Shown piece after piece: positions 45,735-56,959 of a stretch of DNA of 64,000 nt. Under the pieces are notes generated by a model. That model was not told the origin of the DNA. It saw nothing but the letters and a program-made list of their open reading frames with translations, and searched no databases. This DNA comes from Mikania micrantha (taxonomy: Eukaryota > Streptophyta > Magnoliopsida > Asterales > Asteraceae), in contig CM018685.1 in the NCBI GenBank assembly GCA_009363875.1, positions 61,613,648-61,677,647 of the forward strand, given 5' to 3'. Positions within the stretch are counted from its first letter, which is position 1; every line of letters starts with the position of its first letter. The position numbers and the translations under genes are program-made.

Positions 45735-45850
45735 ATTCAAAGGATTGTTCCAGTAGATCAATTGGCAAACACACTGTCACGTGTATATTCTAGTATTCTA
45801 CATACCTGCTGCCCGTGTTCGATTCTTGCCTAGGCCACTTTTTTTTTCAT
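45735..45850 (+). mobile_element. Possible tRNA-like SINE fragment
   Basis: TAGATCAATTGGCA (A-box-like) and GTGTTCGATTCTTG (B-box-like) about 65 bp apart, then a T-rich run. The boxes are imperfect and no body or target duplication is clear. Confidence 0.35.
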
Positions 45851-45953
45851 GAAATTTTCAAGTATAAGGAAAAAATAGTGACAATTCTTAAGTTAAATAA
45901 TTAAACATTTATGTAACATCCAGTACCTGATCGTCCGGCAAGTCCGTACGGTA

Positions 45954-46888
45954 TGTGTACTTTCACTATTTACGGTGTTTGTGATAACATAATTCAAAAT
46001 ACAAGAAACAGTTGTATGTATTTATGTGAAAACTTAAATACCGTTAGTACAACAACTCATGATAAACAATAGTTGTATGTATTAGGTGAAAACCTAAGTA
46101 CAATTAATACAACGAATCAAGAGAAACAACAGATTAGGGATCGATGATGATGGTGATACGCATGGTTCATGGGGGTGCAGCTACGGCCGAACCTGTGGAT
46201 GGAGCAAGGATGGCCGAACCATGTGAGCAGCGAACCTGCATCACCGAACTGCATGCCACGAACCATCATCAACGAACCCTAGAGGTTCGCGAACCTACAC
46301 CAGGGCCGAACCTCCTGCATGCGAACCATACCATAGCCGAACCTTGATAGAGCTGTGACCTAAACGAACCTTTTGAAGGTGTCTAACAGGTTCGCTAGGC
46401 TGTTGATGACCGAACCTTTATTCCAAACGAACCCAAGGTTCGCTGTAAATGGGAACCATCCCCTTCGAGTAGGTTAAGTCCAATTTCTTGGCCCATGCTG
46501 ATCCACTTAGCCCAACACCTCATTTGACCCAATCAATGCTAATCGGTCCGTTTCCTTTACTTCGGCCCAGAAAAGGTTATCCGGCCCACACAACTCATAC
46601 GGCCCATCCCATTGTTTCGGTCCATAACACACTTGATATGGGCCATGAGACTCAATATGGCCCACATTCAATGGGTTGGCCCACATGGATTAAATTGTAA
46701 ACAAACACACTAAAACAACTATTATTGATAACATGCATGAAATTTTCCTAAGTTACAACAAAGGTGGCAAAACCCTTGGCAACAATTATATATAACTTAT
46801 AAAAATCTTTTTGTAGTAACTAATGATGTCTAGTGACTATCTAAAACACGTGTTAGAGATGCTCTAAACATGTTAAAGAGTCTACATG
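45954..46888 (+). repeat. Direct repeat of LTR D start, copy 1
   Basis: Near-identical to 51062-52021 except for a 24-bp indel near the left end (offset 5108 before it, 5132 after) and scattered substitutions. It contains a zone of CCGAACC words (46178-46445). Confidence 0.93.
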
Positions 46889-49883
46889 TGTAACATCAGT
46901 GCCGAAATCGTACCGGAACAGTGATCTCAACAGTAACATGAACAGTAATCAGGTACAAAACTATATGCATTTATGAGTATTTCATGTTCATATTATATAT
47001 CATTATCATTTCGTATTATCAAACAGTGAATTCAGAATCAATTCAGAGAAACAAAACTCAAAAAACATGGTTTATCAGTCAGATAATTATCTGGCAACAC
47101 AGGACCATCACATGATTAATTGTGAGGATTTTATTATGTATAAACGTATGTGAGACTTTACAGAACAAAACAACACAGATGTCGTTACGAGAATGCTAAA
47201 TCAACGGATTATTCGTATAGGTGACGATCTGCACGAATAAATTTGAAAGTTTAACGTTCTGAATGATATTCGATAATTAGAAAACAATATTGAAAAGTAT
47301 AGTTATCGTCGTGTTCTCACGGGTGACGATTCGAACGAATACGCGCGACGACTGTACCATTTGATTTTAAACAGTAATTAAATAATTCTGAAACTTTAAA
47401 ATAAACAAAAGATATGTAGTTAATTTACTAGGAATAACCACTTAAAATAATTTTATAAATCTTATTTTATAAACCGAGTCGTTTTGTTTCGGAAATTACG
47501 AAAAAGCGACGTTTTACAAATAACCGAGCGAAACCGAACGAACCCGGACATAACCGGGTATTTTACCATCATTTATGATGGCATTTATGGCCATCTTTTC
47601 CCCCACCAACCAGCCCCAACCTCACAATTTTCGGCCTCCCCCTCTCTCACTAGAATCTCAACCTCTCTCTAAGATTTCTCATCCATTTCTCCACGAAATC
47701 GAGTGTGCTTGGTGTCAAAACGACGATTTCATCACGTAGATCACGGAAGTACAAGGGATCTAAGCTTCCATCCACCATTTTCGAGGTAAATTTATGGTTT
47801 TAATTACGGTTTGCTACTAACCACTTCATGAGCACATAGGTACAAGTTGTAGGATGATTTTAGGGATTCTCCTTGTAAGATCGAGCTAGTGTTAGTCTAT
47901 GGAAGCCATGAACACGAACCCACATGATCTAGAGCCCAAGAAAGAAGATGAGGAACATCTCTGAGTGCTGGTTCGAAGAGCCGAACCTTCAGTGAGCGGG
48001 AAGGGAAGGGGACGAACCTAGGGTTTTCCACTTAGCCGAACCCTCTATCTAACCGAACCTTCATGGGCTTTGGCGAAGAACCTACAAGTAGCCGAACCCT
48101 TATCTGGTGAACCTCCCATGGGCGAACCAACAAGGTGGCCGAACCTCCTCTAAGTTGTCACGAACCTACTTGCAGCCGGATGCTTGGCCGAACCCATGAA
48201 ATTCCACGAACCTGCACGCATGACTGTGAAATCCCATTGAGCCGAACCTTGGATCACTCAAGCCTGTGGATAGCAGCGAACCTAGGGGATTCTATATGAA
48301 CTGGCCGAACCTACATGGTGTTGTGCGGGTCTCTCATGGCTGAACCTTGGCCATGCACACCCTAGTTGGATGCAAATTTACCTAGCCGAACCCTGTGTCC
48401 ACGAGCCCACCTGCTGTATCGAATTAGCCGAACCATTGGGACAACTTAGATAAATTCCAGCGAACCTATATAGGAGAAATTAGAGGCAACGAACCTGAAG
48501 CATTAGGCGAGCCAAGGGATGTGCATGCATGGGATTGGATTCCTCATGTGTGTGCATGGAATATTAAAAGTTTATTAACACACAAACCATTATGGGTTAT
48601 CTATAGATCTAACAAAGAAGCTAACCAAAGAGTAACCCATGGATAGAACGCTAAGGGAGGGTCTTCTTAAATCCTACAACTAATTAACTAAGGGTTAGCA
48701 ACAACTTACGAGATCAACACATTTGAGAAAATTCAAGGGATCAAAATAAAAACCTAAGGGTTGGGGTGTTAATAAAATTGTTAACACCAAATTCTTAGGA
48801 AAATTCATGAGTATGGATAGCTAATTTAGATAATTCTCTTGAGTTATCTAAGATTAGTTATGCAAAGTGTGGTTTAAGAATCATGGGACACACAAAGACT
48901 AATAATGGTCCCGGAGTTGGCCCAAAGGGCCCAACTTAAGCCCATCATGTGAAAATTTTCATTTCTTTTAAATTGATTATGTTTTAATAAAAGAAGATGA
49001 TTTATAAGCTTTGATTAATTAAAATAAATGATTTTAAATTAATGTTTAACTTAAAATAAATTAAAATTAAAAACATATTGATTACGAACTTAGAATGGTA
49101 AATCATGGGGTTAGGGCTACAAATGGGTATTTGAATTAGACTAGTTAGATGAAACCTTCGAAGTACATTAGTAAGATAGGACACTTAGTTGCACATTGAG
49201 ACCAAACCTTAGATACGACGACTAAGACGTATACTTATCGTATTCGAATTCTTTTAAAACAACTCAGGAACTGAAGAAACCTAAGCTACAACAACGAGCG
49301 CACATTTTGTGATAGATCATTTGCATAGCAACACAGGTGAGTTCATTGCCCTTTTCTAAACATTTTTGTTTTAAAACGCGGGGCTGAAAAGCATGCGTAA
49401 ACTGTTTTATTATATTGTTTTACGTAAATACTTTTACTTATTATGAATTGCTTATTATATATGCTTGTTGATACTCCTAGACTCATGTCTAGGTAATTTC
49501 TATGCAGAACTAACTATCAAGTTAATTAAGTTACTCTTATGAGTAATACCTTAATTCTAAACTCTAAACAAACCCTTAGTCCATCAAGCTCAAATTCAAG
49601 AATCTAAATTCAAAGTGGAATCAAAAGAACTAAAGTTAAAGATCAAATACAATGGAATCTAATCCAGTGTGTGGATCGGTAAATCTAAGGATCCTAATCA
49701 AAAATCTATAATCATTGTGAAATCATGGAAATTCTAAAGATCAAAAATCAAGTGAATCATGTGAATCATAACCGTGTGTGAATCATTGAAATAATGAAAT
49801 CATTAAAATCTAATAAAATCATTAATTGCTTAACTAAGGTGGATGTCAGTGGTATAGAAATCAAGACCACGTGTAACACACGG

Positions 49884-50105
49884 AAAGTCCCGGCATAAAT
49901 AGTAGACTCTTATAGTCAAGCTATATGGGCAATAACGGAAACTATTAATCAAATCAAAATCAGGAGAATCAAAGAAGATCAAGAATCAAATGATATCCTT
50001 AAAGTCCCGGCATGTACAGTAGACCAATGGGTCAAGCTAATATGGGCATCATTAAAGTCCCGGCACACACAGGTAGGCTCCTTGTGAGTCATGCCTGATA
50101 TGGGC
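49884..50105 (+). repeat. Three GTCCCGGCA hairpin repeats in LTR E
   Basis: AAAGTCCCGGCA...TATGGGC units at 49884-49930, 50001-50047 and 50054-50105. Each has a small hairpin whose stem varies but pairs: GACT/AGTC, GACC/GGTC, GGCTC/GAGTC. Confidence 0.7.
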
Positions 50106-50388
50106 CACGTGTGAGAGGGTACAACTTGGACAACCACCAACAACTAAGTCTAATTGATTAAGTCAAATAAGGTTCAATCATCATGTCTTAGTTGTATTTA
50201 AATGCTTAGTTATTAGTTTAATTAAACATTTACTGTTATATTTTTACAAGTGCTTTTGGGGAAATCATGAATACATGGTGAACTCAAGAGATCAAAGGTA
50301 AATCTATTTGTGGAAATCAGAATCTAAATTGAAGGTGAATGGAGTAAAACGCTTAATTATCATTAACGACAATATGTTAAGCAGTCCG

Positions 50389-50448
50389 GTATGTGGTGGG
50401 ACGGTGGCTGGGGCTTGTCCGCTACATATGTCATATATATAAGCATAC
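50389..50448 (+). other. Conserved stem-loop module, copy 5 (LTR E)
   Basis: Outer stem GTATG...CATAC. Core GGTGGGACGGTGGC. Inner part decayed (GGGGCTTGTCCGC). Then TACATATG and TATATATAAG. Confidence 0.65.
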
Positions 50449-50610
50449 TTGATTGGATAGCATAGGTGGTCGTTGATGAGGTTAAGGTTATCATTTCGGG
50501 GGATCAAGGTAAAAATTTTCAGGGTAATCAAATTCTATGAATCAGATGTTATGGAATCAATGATGTGGGATGAAACGCTTAATTATCACCAGGAACAATA
50601 TATCATGTGG

Positions 50611-50687
50611 TTTAGTATGTGGTGGGACGGTGGCTGGGCGGGCGGTAAGTTCGACCCTACATATGCCCTATATATAAGCATACTGAA
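50611..50687 (+). other. Conserved stem-loop module, copy 6 (LTR E)
   Basis: Outer stem TTTAGTATG with CATACTGAA (9 pairs, one G-U). Core GGTGGGACGGTGGC. Inner GGG...CCC with a longer loop, then TACATATGCCCTATATATA. Confidence 0.75.
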
Positions 50688-51061
50688 TTGGATGGTATAG
50701 GTGGTTAATGTTGAGGTTAAGGTTGTCATTCAGGTTATTCAAACTCATTTTTATAAAACTATATGAACACACCAACCATGTGTTGACTTTATTTTTGCAT
50801 GACTTCTCAGGTGACGAACAGGTCAACTAAGGAGTTATTACTTTTGGACTAGGATACCAGTTAGTGGACCTAGCTTTTTGGACCTGCATATTTTGAAGCA
50901 TCATTTTACAGATTTATTTTGTATATCTTGTGCAGATACAAGATAGAAGAATTATGATGTGATAGTAGATTTACATTGTTAAATTATGAACTTAACTGAT
51001 GTAATTTAACTTTGTAATTCTATTCTTACTTAGCAGTTTCTCATTTATATATCATGTGCAA

Positions 51062-52021
51062 TGTGTACTTTCACTATTTACTGTGTGTAAATACAACGTA
51101 TGAACGGTGTTTGTGATAACATAATTCAAAATACAAGAAACAGTTGTATGTATTTATGTGAAAACTTAAATACCGTTAGTACAACAACTCATGATAAACA
51201 ATAGTTGTATGTATTAGGTGAAAACCTAAGTACAATTAATACAACGAATAAAGAGAAACAACAGATTAGGGATTGATGATGATGGTGATACGCATGGTTC
51301 ATGAGGGTGCAGCTACGGCCGAACCTGTGGATGGAGCAAGGATGGCCGAACCATGTGAGCAGCGAACCTGCATCACCGAACCGCATGCCACGAACCATCA
51401 TCAACGAACCCTAGAGGTTCGCCGAACCTACACCAGGGCCGAACCTCCTGCATGCGAACCATACCATAGCCGAACCTTGATAGGGCTGTGACCTAAACGA
51501 ACCTTTTGAAGGTGTCTAACAGGTTCGCTAGGCTGTTGATGACCGAACCTTTATTCTAAACGAACCCAAGGTTCACTGTAAATGGGAACCATCCCCTTCG
51601 AGTAGGTTTAGTCCAATTTCTTGGCCCTTGCTGATCCACTTAGCCCAACACCTCATTTGACCCAATTAATGCTAATCGGCCCGTTTCCTTTACTTCGGCC
51701 CAGAAAAGGTTATCCGGCCCACACAACTCATACGGCCCATCCCATTGTTTCGGTCCATAACACACTCGATATGGGCCATGAGACTCAATATGGCCCACAT
51801 TCAATGGGTTGGCCCACATGGATTAAATTGTAAACAAACACACTAAAACAACTATTATTGATAACATGCATGAAATTTTCCTAAGTTACTACAAAGGTGG
51901 CAAAACCCTTGGCAATAATTATATATAACTTATAAAAATCTTTTTGTAGTAACTAATGATGTCTAGTGACTATCTAAAACGCGGGTTAGAGATGCTCTAA
52001 ACATGTTAAAGAGTCTACATG
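51062..52021 (+). repeat. Direct repeat of LTR D start, copy 2
   Basis: Second copy of 45954-46888; it runs on without break into the rest of D (52022-54328). It has its own CCGAACC zone (51310-51577). Confidence 0.93.
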
Positions 52022-53110
52022 ATTATAAGGGTGATACGCAAAGTGTGGTAACAAAAACCTAAGTGATACTTAGAAACTGATATGGAGTTCAAATTTACCC
52101 AATTCAAGTGGGTCAAGTCAGGTGAAACCTAAGAGCAACAACAAGACGTTCTAAGCTTAACCTAATTGGACTAAGTGTTAGTAAAACAATTGACAATGGA
52201 ACAATGGGCCGAATGATGACCAAGACCAAGGAGTGTTATCCAACTTTAGGGCTAACACAAACACACACTCAAGGACTTATATTTATAAATTACATACCAC
52301 GTGAAATCAATACAGGATCGTGAACACAACAACAAGTACAATCAAGAGCGCGTGCATTCTCGATTAAGCTAAGTCAACCCCCAACAACAACAAGGTGAGT
52401 TCATATGCCCCTTTTCTAATCTTAACTGATTTTAAACTCTCGGGGCTGAGAAACATGCTTAACTTTTATTTATTTAAAAGTTTTCGTTTAACATATTGCT
52501 TATACTTTGATTTAGATAATATTGCTTGACTCATTATCGTTTATCTTTGTATGCATGCTTGTATGATCATAACATGACAGGGACAACTAAGATGAACATG
52601 ATAATATAACTTCATAATTCATCAATACAATAGAATAATGTAGTTGTAAGATTTTATCTTATGACACATAATTATTCTTACAAGAGCAATAAGAGAATTA
52701 TCACAGGTGATCAAGATGACAAGAACAACAACAAACAGTATCCACCACCTGAGTCAACTAAGTGTTGTAAGAATGGTTCCTACAACACTGTAGTGGCAAC
52801 ATGGTGACTATATGGAACAACTAGAATGATAAACATGAAAATGTACCTTCATGATAACAACATCATTCACACAACAACTAATATTGTTTAATAAGGCAAG
52901 ATCTTATATAACTTTATTAACAACAATGAGAACACACAACATTGAGAACAAACAACATTGATGAACACAATACAATTGATTGCTATTGAACTGTCTGTAT
53001 TATATCATTTCAATCATGTGCCATATATTCAAGTTTCATTGTAAGTCCCTTCTCAGAATCGTTTACCAGTTAATTTAGTGGGATCTAAACCGACGTTAGC
53101 ATAGTGGTAC

Positions 53111-53149
53111 CATAGGTTTGACAAACCTCCGACGAGTGAGGTCGGTATG
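53111..53149 (+). other. Two adjacent perfect hairpins in LTR D
   Basis: AGGTTT-GAC-AAACCT (53114-53128) is followed at once by CCGAC-7 nt-GTCGG (53129-53145), bracketed by CAT...ATG. The shape is a small three-way junction. Confidence 0.55.
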
Positions 53150-53707
53150 TTAATCGTAACATCAATTGGCCGATAACGTATGACCGGTAACAGGGCGACG
53201 ATCAGTCAGGTTTGGTAAACGACACATGGTGATATCATTCGACAGTGATATTGTAATTAATCCATCGCTTCTTGTTGACTAGTAGTAGACTGAGGAATTT
53301 ATTTTCTCTCATGTCATATTACTAGTAACAGTTCGATGAGGTCTATGGTAATACAAAGTGGTAGAGGTAAATCGGATGCATTGAAATCTGATTACGTGAG
53401 GATTGCAATGGATTCCTTTTAGGCTCTATGCACTTCAAGTTGAGAACAAATATCAATTGGTTAACTATCACTCTTATTATTTAAAAGTGATTAACAGTTA
53501 ACCCCACAAGAAATAGAATAATAACAAGGATCAGATTAAATTAATCTAATCTCCTTAATACACAAAGGGTTTATCAATACTTCGGTTTGATAACTAAACC
53601 CCTCTTATTATATTATTCTACATATGATACAATGGGAGATGAACACAAACGGACGGCTGAAATGAAAATGGGGATCTATAGTTGTATTGCAAGTGGTATT
53701 AAGTTGT

Positions 53708-53778
53708 ATTAGATATGTGGTGGGATGTTGGCCGGGGCTTATTCCCCTACATATGCCCTATATATAAGCATAGCTAAT
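53708..53778 (+). other. Conserved stem-loop module, copy 7 (LTR D)
   Basis: Outer stem ATTAGATATG with CATAGCTAAT (9 of 10 pairs). Core GGTGGGATGTTGGC. Inner hairpin GGGG-CTTATT-CCCC. Then TACATATGCCCTATATATA. Confidence 0.75.
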
Positions 53779-54333
53779 AGGATGAGATATCACTTGTAAA
53801 TATAACTATGGAAAGGCCATTGTGTGAAAGGGTGAATCAAACAACTTACAAACAACAAGTATGACATTGTGATTGTGTATATGAACATTTCAAGGCTTTC
53901 AAATATCAAACTTATGAACTCACCAACCTAGTGTTGACTTTGTTTAAATGCATGTTTTCTCAGGTGACGAACATGTTTAGTCACCAGACATACAGGGACA
54001 TAGCTAGTGGACTTTAAGAAGGCCTAGCTACTTTTTGGTGTTGCATACTAATTTGAATGACAAAACAATGAATCATCTTTTGTATATCTTGTACAGTTAC
54101 AAGATATAAACTCATTGATTCTTTTGATTAAATTTACTTAGTTAAATTATGAGGAAACAATGTAATTTAACTTTGTAATTCTACTTCATTGTCATGTTAG
54201 CATTTCTCATTTATTTATCATGCGCTATGTAAACAATCTGATCATTTCGATTATCAAACGATATCGCGCCCCGAGAACTTTCCGCTCGACGGGAAAGTCG
54301 ATCTAGCCCGCCGGCTCGGAGTGTGACAATTTA

Positions 54334-56350
54334 GGGGCTCAAACCTAAGAATGTGAGAAAGTTTTTAGATTTATCCAGTTTTTTCTTATATGGGGGATAT
54401 GGTCTCACAGTGGTTCGCTATGGTTAGCACGTGAAGATCCCATGACGTTAAAAAAATTATTAGATGTTACCAATTCTATTTTAATGGCACTAATTAAAAA
54501 TAACAATAATTAAATATTTGTTTTTTTATCTTTTGCGCTTTTATTTGAGTTTATATTTCTTGCAATTGACACTTACTTTTACAATGGTTCAATTTATTGT
54601 TTTAGGACGGATTAGCACCCGCTATGACCAATTTTTTATCCATGTTTGATATTTATGATGTTGTTACCGTCATCGTGATCAGATACCCATATTAACAGAG
54701 TGGTATGACTCAGTATTTATTTTATGGGATTTTAATTGAGTAGATATCATATTATTTTCTGTTCAATATGGGATTATCGCCGCAATGCGCTGGTAAACTC
54801 CTAGTTAATTACATAATCTAAATGTCGATGAACAAGGTCCCAAATACCTGATCCCGTCCAAGGGGTTTCAATTGCTCGAGTTCTCACTCTCATTATTCTT
54901 AATCCCCCACCCCTAATTTCGATTGGCTTACTTTAAAAAACCTAAAATCAACGTTTTTTTTTATTTAGAAAAATACCAAATTAATGATGCTCTTTTTCAA
55001 ATGGTTTAAAAAAAGAAACGTACACAGTGTATTTCTATTTTATTTTGTAGGGTCCGGGAGAAGTGATGCAGGTCTAGCTCAACCAATTTGAGAGCGCTAA
55101 AACGAATTAAAATCCATGGTCCTTAATTCTTTCGAGAATTTACATTCTTTTGATTTGATTTTATGGTTTGAGCTTTCTGGGTTTCGGCTTTCTGGCTTTG
55201 GGATTTTTGAGCTCATTAAAAATTAAAACTGAATCAAAAATAACTATTTTGCGGTTTGAGATGGGCTAATCATATTGATATCCCACATATAATTTTTTTT
55301 ATTAAATAACACTTAAATCATCAACCCTATACATAATACATACATGGATACAAACATGTATGTGTGTATAAACACGAACGGTCCGGTTTTTACGACCTAA
55401 TTTTAGCGAAAACTGTAAGCCAAACTGTTCACTATAGTTTCAAACTTTTGAAACCGATCGACCAAATGTTTGGGGAAAAGCGAACCAATGACTGGTTTGG
55501 ATGATTTTACGATTTGGAACCAGACCGTGAACGCTGCTACCCCTTATAGCTTCATTCTCATACACCGTTTGTCCAGACATGACCGGTTTGATCTATATTA
55601 GAAATAAGAGGCTTTTTTTTTTGTTTTGTTTTTAGTCTTTTCATTCTATTAATCAAATAAATAGTAATAAGAACAAAAAAATTAAACTTAAAATCATATT
55701 ATAATGACTCGTTTTAAAATGATGCTCAAAAAACAAAGGGCCATAGGTCATTGCCTAATTTTTAAGAAAGGAAGAAGGCTACGAAGAGATGAAAACAAGC
55801 CTTTATCATACCCTAAAAAGGATAGAGAGACTACTTATAGAAATGCCACCGGCTCATAAAATCATATTTTTTTTATTTTATCTAGCATTTAGCTTATACG
55901 TCCGGTTTAAATTTCCAAACTTGCCGGCCAAAATAGCAAACCTAATTTTAGAAATCGCATTTAAAAGTCCCTGATTTGCTTCACTTTAAGTAGCAGATCC
56001 AAAAATTTCTTTTACAAGATGCAAAAAATGGGTATGGGTAAAAAGCAACTCAAATTAGTTGGAACCACAGAAGAAAAATATCACATAATATTTAAAACAT
56101 AACAAAAATATTTAAAAAACATTTGATTGAATAATCACTTTCAAAACTACATTACAACTTAGTATTCGTATAAAATATATGAACAAAAATACAATTATTA
56201 TCAAATAATTAATTTACTTTCAATTATACACTTTTATAATCAGTTTTACACCATATTGTAATCAGATTTGTGCCTCTTTTATTTCAAAATTGAATAAAAT
56301 TATGTGACAATAATACCTTTTAACATTTGATGATTGAGTCCTACGAGAGG
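54334..56350. other. Intergenic, no gene supported
   Basis: Low-complexity, AT-rich DNA with only short frames. The patch at 55369-55600 has repeated GGTTT/AAACC words and may be an old TIR element, but its ends are not clear. Confidence 0.5.
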
Positions 56351-56355
56351 CCTAT

Positions 56356-56655
56356 ATGTCCCCCCCCTCCCTAAGCCTTAGACCATCCATAATGCATCCC
56401 CCGCTAGCCGGGTGGGGTTGCTTCTTTCGGCGGCACCCAGGGGGCACACCGCCCCTCCCTCCATGCGGGGTTAATTCGTGGAACCCGGCGGCCTCCGCTC
56501 CCCGTTTAAGACTCCCCTCCTCCCCGCTTTCTCCTCTCTCAGATATTCAGTGGTGTAACCATTACGGGGTTTTAAGATTTTCAGTGAGGTGATGATGTGG
56601 CAGAAAATTTCGGTGGGGTGAGATTCTAGTGAGGTGAGTACTAAGGATGATCTTA
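56356..56655. mobile_element. GC-rich MITE-like block upstream of the P450
   Basis: An abrupt GC-rich island (CCCCGCTAGCCGGGTGGGGT, then CCCGGCGGCC) in AT-rich DNA. Its edges, CTTAGACCATCCATAA and (inverted) TAAGATCATCCTTAG, are weakly complementary. The 78-codon frame in it looks like chance. Confidence 0.35.
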
Positions 56656-56908
56656 TATCCGCTAATGACCATTTTTCTTAGACAACCTTTTCTTTGATAT
56701 CTTAATATATGCTACTGTATTTTTACAAAATATAGATTTTATTTACTTTAATTAATCTAAATAAGTTGTACAAAAATAATTCGCTGAAAATAATTGCATA
56801 TTTTCATTCTAAAAATAACTGCTAGCATATGAAATAAATAAAATAATATCTACAATATTAAAAAAAAAAATCATTCATTTTATAATTGGACCAACAACCT
56901 TCTATCCC

Positions 56909-56917
56909 AATATAAAT
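56909..56917 (+). promoter_or_regulatory. Putative TATA box of the P450 gene
   Basis: AATATAAAT lies 43-51 bp upstream of the P450 ATG, leaving a short leader with A/C-rich context (CAACCACATGG). Confidence 0.6.
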
Positions 56918-56959
56918 GCACAAGTACAACATCAAACTATCACAAAATCATCCAACCAC

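Larger units (their letters stand above)
46889..51060 (+). mobile_element. LTR E, 3'-truncated
   Basis: It begins TGTAACATCAG directly after TCTACATG of D. Content parallels the P LTR: TCTCTCTAAGATTTC leader, donor-like GAGGTAAAT (47786), CCGAACC-rich zone (47970-48500), two stem-loop modules (50389, 50611) and an acceptor-like CTTCTCAGGTGA (50810). Its 3' end is missing: similarity to the D terminus stops at 51060, about 115 bp before the expected end. No coding. Confidence 0.75.
45912..54328 (+). mobile_element. Composite solo LTR D, disrupted by LTR E
   Basis: It starts TGTAACATCC and ends GTGTGACA, with ATTTA on both sides (45907-45911 and 54329-54333). Order: D start (45912-46888), LTR E (46889-51060), D start again lacking ~42 bp (51061-52021), D remainder (52022-54328). 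The uninterrupted LTR would be about 3.3 kb. No gag-pol or primer site. D, E and P share layout and motifs and are related families in the same orientation. Confidence 0.82.

Noticed and set aside
20152..53778. Stem-loop module as hammerhead or other named ribozyme
   Set aside because: The hammerhead core (CTGATGA...GAAA) is absent, and I could not match the core to another known class from memory.
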